A stretch of DNA of 64,000 nt from Nipponacmea schrenckii (lineage: Eukaryota > Mollusca > Gastropoda > Lottiidae). The notes beneath the pieces were generated by a model. That model was given only the letters and a program-made list of their open reading frames with translations, was not told where the DNA came from and ran no database searches. Positions 50,001 through 62,000 of the stretch are shown piece after piece. Each line of letters begins with the position of its first letter. Position 1 is the stretch's first letter. Position numbers and translations under genes: made by a program. The stretch lies in NCBI GenBank assembly GCA_030562195.1, contig CM060199.1, positions 12,110,338 through 12,174,337 of the forward strand, in the 5' to 3' direction.

Positions 50001-53000
50001 AATTCTTCACCATTCCCAAGTGAAAATGACAGTTAGATTTGAAATAGACATTTGTTGTGAGAAAAAGCTATTAAATAACAAATTTTTATTGTCTGTTTTA
50101 ACCTATGTGGAAATAAGAACAGGTGTATCAAGTTTAAAATGTACAATTTAGACCAAATTTTATAACAAATTAAAAACATTTTTGTGGTGTTCTTTTGTGT
50201 ATTTTATCGGATGTGAAACTGAATTATTGCAAATGGTAAATGGCTTTCAATGTGCAGTGTGTTTTATTTATTATTCTGAAGGAATTTGATATATAGCTAT
50301 TTTGGGGCACACTGAACCAAAATTTTATGTGATAACAGAGTCCCCTTGAGTGGGAAGAGTGCTTCTGGAGGGTAGGGTTTGGTTTACACTATGATATAAG
50401 TACCTGTTATATCATACCAATTTACCATGTACTACTTGTTAGTACTTCATATCCAATAAACCTACACTCAACCTTATCAAAGGGTCCTACACACCTTCTT
50501 AAACCGATTTTAATTATACTTCTTGTTAATCACACTTTTAGATTGGGTATTGTAAAATGTAAGTAGTTTTGACCTTGAATTTGATCACAGATATCAATCG
50601 GAGAAAACAAGCTTGAAAGATCAGTTTAATCTGAAATGTGCAATCTGAGAAATGACTTTGTGTTTCACAAAAGAATTGTTATGATTTCAAAAGTTAAACA
50701 TAAATCTAAATTTGAAATAAATAATAAGCACTTAAATCATCCAATGTTAGGTTCTTGTGATTTACAGATCTGGTATTTATGGATCTGTTTTAAATGATTA
50801 TTCAAAAAGGGGGTGGATGAGACACAGAAACCCACAATGTCTTTATACAGTGGGCTGTTATTTAGACTCAAACTTTATTTTACCCTTAACTGTACAGCCT
50901 GTAGCACACAGGTTTACTGTACCATGTGAACAACTAGACACTTTCTCAGTCCCTCCGATCTGCATCACTGACAAGGGGAAACTGGATTGAAAAGTCTGAA
51001 AGATCCCAAAGGTTAGCGAGTGTGCATCGATGTCAGTGAGCTCCCTAGTCTTTGAGGCAGGTTAAATGGGCAGGAAAAAGCATCTAGAAAGATTTGCACA
51101 GAGCAAATTACTGGACTATTGAATTAGGGATAAGTAAGATGTTAAATTACATTTCAATTTTTCTCTATTCCAGGGTTATGTAGCACAGTATTTGATGTAT
51201 GTGTAAAATGTTTAGTGTGTATTTTATATATAACTAGAGTGTGTCTGGATGATCATAAACAATTTTCATGGTAAGTGTAGTCTTGTATATCCAGAAATAA
51301 ATATCTGATAGCTTGAATATTGAATAAACCCACAGGAAGAATATATGCCTAGGCCTAGCTATAAGGATTTATCTCAATATTGGACCAATCTAACCTCAGG
51401 GACGTGAAGCAAATCAGAATAATCTGCCATGGTATATTGGAGGGAATTATGTAAATTTTGTGTTGTTTTCGTATTTCAGAAGACTATTAACATATATTTA
51501 AGACCTAGATCAATCCCTAAAGATGATGAACTCCGGCTTCAGCGTTCAAAGTTGGAAAATCTTTGGATATTGATTTGCCTTCATTGTTGAATGAAGTGTT
51601 TTATGAATCAAAAACTTTTCTTGTCTTGTCTTGTTATTATGCACTTACCGCTGCATATTAGTTTTCAAGTTTGATTACAATATCCTAGTTAACAACCATT
51701 CAGGATCTCCTATTAGATATCTTTCTGTTTGTTTTTTTTTTTTTAAATAAGCTTGAATATCTTTCTAAAGAATATATTTCTCATTTTCCTTTGGTATTAA
51801 GCAGGGTAAATCTAGGCCAGATTGGGATAGTTAGATCCTTAGCACATGTTATCTTATCTTTTCATGTTTTATACGCCCACACATAAGTATGGGCGTACGC
51901 CTGTCAGTCCTTTGGTCGGCCCGTCCGTCGGTCCGTTCTCATTTACCTCGGGTTCACTCTACAGACTACACCGAAATATCTGAATTAGCGTTTTTCACTC
52001 CATTACCCATAGAGTGAAACTCGTGATCACTCTACAGGCAACAATTCTTCAAGGATACTTTTGATTTTTATTTTGTGGGTCAGTTTCATTATGAAGATGA
52101 TCCCTATTGATTTTGGTGATAATTGAATAATTTTTCAGGGAAATATCGTTTCTGACTTAGCTTTTTTCACTCCATTACCTAAAGGGTGCACCCGTGCTCA
52201 CTCTACAGGCTTTACTTCTTAGATATCGCATAAAACTTTGATATCGCAGTTGTTTTCGAGTTCACATGTAGTTAGTGCTCACTCTACAGGCTACAGTTAT
52301 TCATGGATTATGTTCATTTCTAGTTGCCTTGATGGTCCGTCCGATGTTTTTGGATTGCATGTTGCATGTTGTGCGGATCAATATGCAAGACTTTAGTTTA
52401 GTCAACACGTATTCTTTGAACAATGATTGTTCGCTAAATCTGTATTTTGTGACACTATAACGATCACAATCCCCTTCACACTGAATTTGTTTTCTGTAGA
52501 GTGAACACAATCTAAATGTGATATTGCATCAAACTCTCATATCGAGTTTGTTTTACAGTTCACATTTAGCTAACTAATTAGCTGCTGGTGCGCATATTCG
52601 CTTGCGAGGCTTGCCGCAAGCCTATGTTTTGAATAATTTCGTCCTGTCAGGTTATCTCTATTTTTCATTCTGGTTATCTTGACACACTTTCATGCAGTTC
52701 GAAGGTAGTGAAGCTCTTTTACTTCATCACTGCAAAATTATCTGTGTTATTTTATTAATGTGTTATGTAAGCATGGATTTCAATGTCTAAAAAGTAGGCT
52801 AAAAGAAACACTTTACAAAAAAAGTTTGGCATTAGCTTTATCTTTCTTAGCATGGGTTGATATAAAGACTGACATGTTGACTAAATGTTGTAAATAATAC
52901 TTCGTATTTTAGAGACAGACGACCAAGCCTGTTGAGAACACGAAATTTTGTAATACTACCTTTAGACCTTAAATTTTGTAAATTAAAAGATAATTGTGGG

Positions 53001-56000
53001 ATAATATGTACCTTTCAACAAAATGACATAATGTGCAAATTCGATAAATGTTCATCAGGCGGCTATTTTTACACAATCAAAGTCGCCATCTTTATCAAAT
53101 TTGCTGAATCTTTTGATTGGCTGAAATTTTCAATGACTTATTTAAAATGGCAACCATCTTAAAAATAATAATAATAATAAACTCTTTATTTTACATGGGT
53201 CAGAATTAGGCCCAATACACAAGGACATGGTCCTGTCTCACATTCAGCCCATATCTCTACGCTTGAATATTTCAACTTAGATTAGAGTCAACAATCAGTG
53301 GTTTATTCTGTCAAATAGGGCGTTGGTATGTAGCTGACCTATTAACATACAGTAAAATTGTAACTTTTTGATAAAAAAAAAACTCAGGAAGACGAATATT
53401 TCAACGCAACTAAATTGGTTGTGCTATTTCATGTTATTTTCATACTTTGATCTTCTGTCTCTCTGCTGAAGGCAGAGTTGATAGTGAAATCTAGAAACGT
53501 TTTATTTTCAATTGACTGTACTTGACAGTGGGTTCATTTAAGGCCAAATTAAATAGAAAACCCTTCAAGGCTCTGGTTCATGTACTGTTAATCAAGAATA
53601 TTTATGGATGTCGGTTGTCAGTGATGGATGTTAACATGTCAACAAAATGTTTGTCATTTCACCTTTTACATTGTCATTATTATTTTACTAATTAATGGAT
53701 TAAACTTAATACCTTAAGATTAGTTTACAACCTTTTACAAAGAAACAGCCCTATTTTACAAGTTTAACAACTTAAGACAACTTAAGATTGTGGAAGGCTC
53801 TATCTAAAACTTTGGTTAACAGCTGATCCTATCAAAGTAAACAGACAGGATAATAATTTAGGTGAGCAGCCAGTTTTTGGTAACAGGATAATCACTTAAG
53901 TGAGCAGCTGGTTTTTGGTAAACAGGATAATAACTAAGGTTACCAGCTTTTGCTGCTTCCAGCTGGTTCTTGATCAAACATTTTTACAATGATTTGAAAA
54001 AGATACAAGTTCGGTATCCAAGGACTCTGTCTACGAGATGGTCCATAATCATACATCTTGACAATGATTTTCCTGGAAAAAACAAGGCTCTTGAGGATCC
54101 TGTCTATCAATCTTCTTGGCATTGACTTTTCATTTGTGTCTTTAATTACAAATTGAAATTTTCTGGGATAATCTACACCTCTGTTTGAGTTATTTTCACT
54201 CTTGATGTATTCATATCTATTATATTAAACATTTCTCTCATTTTATTACTGTCACACATTAAAGAAGCCAACTGTAGCTGTTATCAAGGGGTGGAAACTA
54301 GTCATGTTTGAATAAAGGACCATTATGTCGTGTTGTAAATTCAGTTTTTTTCATTAAAATAATCAAAATTTTTTGGGAACTTAGGAAATTATTCATGCTT
54401 AAGTGTCCATTTAAAAATATTAAGCCTTAACGTTTGTTTATGAATTGATTGATATGAATTTATCTTTATCACATCCTTTAAAGTTGAATAACCTTTCAAG
54501 AAATCTTGTTCCTACATTGGAAATTTTAATTTGAAAATTTGATATATTAAGCTCTTATTTTTTTTATATGTATTATCATACTGAATTATTATTTGAAATT
54601 TGATGCTAACAACATTAGACTAACAAATTTGTATAATATGTTAACTGAATAACAGTATTGAATTTTGATTAGATGTAAATATATGCTTTGTATTTTGTCA
54701 CTAAATAGTTTAGTCTATTAATGAACAAAAAAGGATGAATGGAAATTCCAGAATAAATTTCAGAAATTTTCATAGCTTATTTCAAACAAACAAGATACTT
54801 TTAAATAAAGACTTTAGGAATATATATTTTATAGAAATTTCTATAATTTTGTATAGTTTTGTATATTAATAACCCCTTGGTTGATTGTACCTATGGAAAT
54901 TTTATTTATTATCTTGGAAGAAAACTGAAATCAATATGAATTACTTGTAAACATTTTTTGCCTACTCAATATTCAAATCTAATGCGCAAAAACAAACTGG
55001 TACATACTACATAAGTACTTAGATGACTGTACCCATTTGAATAAATTAAAACATGATATGATTTATCTTAAACATCCTGTTTTTTTTTCATTCAAGATGA
55101 AAGATTTTTTTTGCCCAAATTTATCCATATGAAAACTTTACACCAAAAACTTGTTGATTGGGTCCCTGATCCTACCTAAAACTTTAACTAAAATAATCAT
55201 TATTATTGTTAAACGCCAAAAACAATAATATATTTTAAAACAATACTTAAACAATACAAAAACATTTATCCTTGGTTATTGTTTTTGTAAAAAAACTACT
55301 GTATGGAGTTTAACAACATAATGACCATCAAAATGTTGTTTGAACAAGTAGATGAAAATTTTGCACACTGCCACTACAAGGCATAATTTGAATGAACCAT
55401 AAGCATAATTTGTATTTTTCAACCTTTTATGGTATCTTTTTTTACATGTGCAATATGAATATATATAATCTGATCATAATTTTACAATTTATTTAATGTT
55501 CCTCTAAAATCTGGAACTGAAAAATGGCAAGTGCGTCTATCCTGACAAGCTTCCTTAATCGTACTTTGCATGAGATCATCCTTCATTTTATCTTGAACTG
55601 TTGCAGTTGATGTAAATTCATTCAGATACTTTCAATGTGTTTATTTTTGTGTAAGTAAGTCATGTATAGCATGTTCAATTATCTATATAAATATGACATA
55701 GGTCAATATACAGGTGACTTTAAAACAACCTTGGACAGGTATTTAAATGTGAAATTTTACCCCAAAAAATGAAATGAATATGGTGTGAAAAGCTTGGGTA
55801 TTGTGCTCTTATTTGTACCTGAATAATAAAGTTATTTTTGTACTGCAAACTTTTTTTCTGAATCAACACAACAAGGGCTTTCAATGTCTTTGGAATTTTA
55901 TAACTTAAAGGGACTGTATAATGTTTTTCTTACAGATGTCTCTTTATTGATAATTATAAATTAAAATGTGATAATTTGCCCCTTTTTTATTTTTCATGTT

Positions 56001-59000
56001 CCACTTTTTCATGTTCCACTTTTTAAAATCCAGTACTTTCCTTGTTTCAGCTATGGAGAAATTTGTCCAAGCAACATCAATAAGTCTACCCCTGTATCAG
56101 AAGGCTTCTCATCCTCAAATATCCATTGGTAAGTATGTAGGTTTATATGAATGGCCACTCTATTCTCTTCTAGATAAAGATAATGTCTGCATGGAAGAGA
56201 ACATTTTTAAAAATCCATATTGAAAATGCAGCCACTCTATCAGGCTAGGAGCAATGATTAAACGGTATAATTTATAACTGATTAGCTTGTAAAGCAGATG
56301 TTATAATGCATCATGTCATAAAAATGGCTTCAGCTATTACAGTTTTCAGCAACAACATTTGAATATGCTAATCATATAATTTTGTATATATATGGGTTCC
56401 CCTGCTCGGCACTTATCATTTCCTCAATTTGTGTTTCTTAATTCTTACTTCTTACTACATGCAATATCACAGCCTTTTTCTTAGCACAAATAAATGCAAA
56501 AATATTCTCATTATTATTCCATTTATATGTCCCATGTCTACAGAAACAACGACAGAGATACCGTTACTAGTAATGTATATTTCTGATTATATTACAGGCA
56601 TGTATTATTATGGGTACACAGACCCCTAGCACTATGGCTTGTACAAGTTATTTTAGCTGTTATTACTCTAGTGAAGGCTTCTCTACAAGTCTACTGTCAT
56701 ACAAAGGTAACGTTTCTGCCACCTTGAATTTTCATGGCTTTTTAAAATCTTTATGGTGACTTCAAATTTGCTGAGGTTTAAAAGAAGATTATCATCTGAA
56801 TATTTGCAGATATTATTACTAAAATTGATTTAATATTTGCATTTATTTTTGCAGGGAACACGTCTAGAGAATTTGTTGTATGATGGATTTTTAATGGAGC
56901 TTGCTTGTTCTCTGCCTGTTATATTGACTGTAAGTTTTTGTTAGTTCATTCTAAAAATTATATGCTTCATATGAACCAAAGAAGATTGACCCTGATAAAT
57001 AATGAACAATACAAATAATAATAACTTCAAAATACTTGTAAAAGTGATTTCTATTATTGTAAGGAAAATGCTGTCACCATAATATGAAATCACTTTAGGA
57101 ATATATCATTCGCTATTTTATTTTAATGCTCACAAAAGGATACCAGATAACTATTAGTAAGTAAAGATTTGCATTACATAGAGTGGTATTTAGAATCCTT
57201 TATTTGTCTTTGAGTTCCTTATAGTGACAGCAAAATAAATCTAGTGCGGTTTTGTCAAAAATAGATAAAGTATAGATCTACTAGCACTAATGGGGTTCTG
57301 ACTTCAGTTGAGTGTTTGAAAGCAAAATCTGACATTCTAAAGCCCTTTCTGGTGCATTAGAAATTTTCAGTGTAAGGTCATGTTATTATATACAAGATTA
57401 CTAAATCAATGAATTTAAGCTTTTTTTTATGAATATGAAAGGGCTTTATCAAGTTCCTATGTCTTTGTGCTTTTTGAATCTTATGTACATTTGATTTTGA
57501 TTTCAGTGTTGTTACCCAGTTTTGTTACAGAATATGTATTTACCTGTTTTTATGAATTGTTGGCTGGGGCGAGGAGCTCTGGCTAGATTATTTGTAAGTT
57601 TGTTTATATGTATCTATGAAATTTTGTAACACATTGTCAATCTGAATTGGAAGGTTGTTAATTGTATCTTTTAAGATAAATATGAGAAACAAGACAATAA
57701 ACTCACAAATCTGGGATCTGAAATCTCAAAATAGTATAGAATGCTTGTTTTTCCTGCTTATTCTGAAAATAAATTCAATTTATTCCCATTTTCAGAATGA
57801 TCTTCATCTACGCAAACAACGCTTTCAGACTATTTCTGTGACATTGTCACAGCAGATGATGTTACTAAATATAACTCTGATATGTCTTGTTTTTACCACG
57901 TAAGTTTGTCCTTATTTTCTTACAAAAAAGATCGAATAATGTATCCATCAGTAGATTTGATTAGTGAACATTTAAATTTTCAGCTAATGAGATTTGCAAC
58001 AATTCTATTGAGTTTTATGTAATCCAAACAGACGCAACAGATTAGACAAACATTTTAAGTTTTAAAAACCAATGACTGATCTCATATCTAAAATCTTTAA
58101 TTGATATTTGATTCCAGAATTTGTGGTATTCAACATATACAGAGAGGCAGCGATGAAACATCATTGACCATGTTTGAATCGTTATATTTTGTGATAGTTA
58201 CGTTCAGTACAGTTGGATATGGTGATATATCTCCAGATATCTGGCTAGGACAGTTGTTTATGTTTGTTATGATTATTGTAGCCTTCGCCTTTATTCCGCG
58301 CCAGGTAGGAAAATATTTTATCAGAAATGTTTGGTATGTTAGATCCACTTTTAGTCTGTAGATTAAGAATCATTTTTTACCCAACACAGCCTTTGGGCTT
58401 AACGTGGTTGCAGACTTGGCTGCAAAACCATACTGATGTACACGTAAAGTATTTTCCTTTCATCCAAGCCCCTGAACAGTCCTACACACAAGTCGACTGG
58501 GTCTAGCTTGGTCTGATATGGTCATTGAGTTTGATCGTTTTATAATAAGATTAGTTTACTGTCATCATTTAAATTGAAAAATACACATTCCATACAGGTT
58601 AGAAATGAAACTTGATACTTTTATTGTCATGGAAGGAAATGCCCTACTCTTAGAATTGGTCAATGTGATCAGAACTTAGTTTAAGACAAAACTGTGAACT
58701 TGAAGACAAAATTCAGTTGTGTAGAAAATACTTGACTGAAATATAAAGATCAAGCTTAAGTTAAATTTTATCTGAATCCCTTTTGGTAGGTCCAAGTCCT
58801 TTTGGAATTATACATTTATTCTTAATACCAATACAATTAAAAACACTTAAGGATATTATTCGAACTTAAAGTATTTTTTGGTTCAAATTAGGTTATGAAC
58901 TGATTGTTATAAACTGAATCTTTTGCTTGATATATTGTTGATGATTTGTTGTTCATGTATATGTTTGGTGGTTTGATAATTAAAAATGCTTTGTTAGTCA

Positions 59001-62000
59001 ATCTGAATGTTTTGTAGTTCGATATATGGAATTGATTTGTTCGTCAATCTGAATATTTTTTGTGGTTCGATATAAAAATGATTTGTTTGTCAATCAGAAT
59101 GTGCTTTGTGGTTCGAAATAGAAATGATTTGTTAGTCAATCTGTATATGTTTTGTGGTTCGATATAGAAATGATGTGTTAGTCAATCTGAATATGTTTTG
59201 TGGTTTGATATAGAAATGATTTGTTAGTCAATCAGAATGTGCTTTGTGGTTCGATATAGAAATGATTTGTTAGTCAATCTGAATATGTTTTGTGGTTCGA
59301 TATAGAAATGATTTGTTAGTCAATCAGAGTGTGTTTCGTGGTTCGATATAGAAATGATTTGTTAGTCAATCTGAATATGTTTTGTGGTTCGATATAGAAA
59401 TGATTTGTTAGTCAATCTGAATATGTTTTGTGGTTCGATATAGAACTGATTTGTTAGTCAATCAGAATGTGTTTTGTGGTTCGATATAGAAATGATTTGT
59501 TAGTCAATCAGAATGTGTTTTGTGGTTCGATATAGAAATGATTTGTTAGTCAATCAGAGTGTGTTTTGTGGTTCGATATAGAAATGATTTGTTAGTCAAT
59601 CTGAATATGTTTTGTGGTTCGATATAGAAATGATTTGTTAGTCAATCTGAATGTTTTGTAGTTCGATATATGGAATTGATTTGTTCGTCAATCTGAATAT
59701 GTTTTGTGGTTCGATATAGAAATGATTTGTTAGTCAATCAGAATGTGCTTTGTGGTTCGATATAGAAATGATTTGTTAGTCAATCTGAATATGTTTTGTG
59801 GTTCGATATAGAAATGATTTGTTAGTCAATCAGAATATGTTTTGTGGTTCGATATAGAAATGATTTGTTAGTCAATCAGAATATGTTTTGTGGTTCGATA
59901 TAGAAATGATTTGTTAGTCAATCTGAATATGTTTTGTGGTTCGATATAGAAATGATTTGTTAGTCAATCAGAGTGTGTTCTGTGGTTCGATATATGGAAA
60001 TGATTTGTTAGTCAATCTGAATATGTTTTGTGGTTCGATATAGAAATGATTTGTTAGTCAATCTGAATATGTTTGTGGTTCGATATAGAAATGATTTGTT
60101 AGTCAATCAGAATGTGCTTTGTGGTTCGAATTAGAAATGATTTGTTAGTCAATCTGAATATGTTTTGTGGTTCGATATAGAAATGATTTGTTAGTCAATC
60201 AGAATATGTTTTGTAGTTCGATATAGAAATGATTTGTTAGTCAATCTGAATATGTTTTGTAGTTCGATACAGAAATGATTTGTTAGTCAATCTGAATATG
60301 TTTTGTGGTTCGATATAGAAATGATTTGTTAGTCAATCAGATGTGTTTGTAGTTCGAATTGAAATGATTTGTTAGTCATCTGAATATGTTTTGTGAGTTC
60401 GATATGGAATGATTTGTTGTCGAACTGAATATGTTGTAGTTCGATATAGAATGATTTGTTAGTCAATCTGAATTGTTGTGGTTCGAAACCAGAAATGATT
60501 TGTTAGTCAATCTGATATGTTTTGTGGTTCGATAAAAGAAATGATTGGTAATATGATTTTTGTAGTTTTAGAAACTGTGTGTAGCATTGAATGAGTCATA
60601 GAATGTCCTTAGAATTGAATTGTTTTTGACATAAGAATATTGATCAAACTTGTTTTGGTAATCCCGAATGATTTTTAGTAAACTGAATGTTGGTTCGACC
60701 TGAACTGATTGGTTAGCTCTTTTTATTTTGAAACATTTAATAGCATTGAATAGAGATCGCAGAATTCAGAAGAATTTTTTTGAGATAAACATCAACTCTG
60801 ATGATTATTATAATTCCTCTTGGTGGCTGAAACCCAGAGTATTTTAAGTTTTAGCAATGTTATGACCTGGGTCTGTAAAAGTAATTAATTGTAATATGAT
60901 TCTTCGTGTTTAAAACTGTGGACTGTCAGCATGAGATGGTCATAAACTTGTCCTTGATTAATTGTTAATGACACTAAGAAAGATCAAACGTTGCTCATGG
61001 TGAGCAGATTCCCCGACTTGTTTGTTGGACTGTGAACCCGTTCTAGCTTATTCTCCTGAACTGCCTTCAAAAAAAAGTTATGGTAGTCTGCTAGTTCTAA
61101 AAGTAATCTTGTGATACCAAATTATATTTTATTACAGTTAGAAGAAATTGGGTCCACATGGATTCAGCAGAAAAAATCAGGAGGAGAGTATAAGAGAGGG
61201 GAATCCCCTAGACATCGACATGTTGTTGTTTGTATGAGATTTCCTAATACAGAAATGGTTATGAATTTTCTAAATGAATTCTACGCTCATCCTAAACTAG
61301 AGGTAGGTAGATGGTAGTTTGTTTGGTTGATCAATGTTGAGTAGTCTGTAAAGAGTAGAGCAAAAGTGATTGTGCTTATTAGCAAATTTTATTATAATAA
61401 AAAGATATAAATGGCAAATAGAACCTCATGTCTGCAAATTATCCTTATTCTTTGACAAAGGGCACTGTTAAATTAAAATTATATGCTTCCTTATTAATAG
61501 TTTTATCCTTTTCATTTTATCAACAGCAACACACAGTAGTCCTAATCTCACCAAATGAACTAGAAAACGATATGCAAATGATATTGAAAGATCCAAAATG
61601 GGCCAATCGTGTGGTCTATATTCGGGGGTCTGCACTTAAAGATTTGGATTTGAAGAGATGTCGTATAAATCAAGCAGACGCCTGTTTTTTCTTGGCGCCA
61701 AAAAATACTGGGGACAGAAACAAAGCAGTGAGTATTCATAAAATCAGATGATGTGAAAAATGTGGGAAATCAGAGTAATCAAGGTTATAAATCAAGAGGG
61801 TATGATCAAAGATTCAATAGTTGTGGTTAGAATTTCAAAAATTCTTTAAGTGTAAGAATGCAGACTTTTATTGCTCATTGTTTGCATGAAATAAAAATGG
61901 TCATAGCAAATTCAAATCTTAATCGAAAATTATGATGACCTGAAATGATTCTCCTGTATTAATATCTTTCTTTCTTTCTATGTCTGTTTAATGATATTTG

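Larger units (their letters stand above)
51271..56050 (+). other. Intron 3 of the Slo2 gene (4.8 kb)
   Basis: Holds the pearl-like copy 10 (51867-52625), a (TAA)n-linked repeat tail at 53160-53185 followed by about 180 bp that looks like the reversed 3' end of a LINE or SINE, and three tandem units at 53843-53950. The rest is AT-rich DNA without recognisable features. Confidence 0.5.

Noticed and set aside
50757..50990. Plus-strand 77-codon frame in Slo2 intron 2
   Set aside because: No similarity to the channel, and exons 2 and 3 already join in phase without it.
58930..60545. CRISPR-like regular repeat
   Set aside because: Units are contiguous with no unique spacers; it is an intronic minisatellite in an animal gene.
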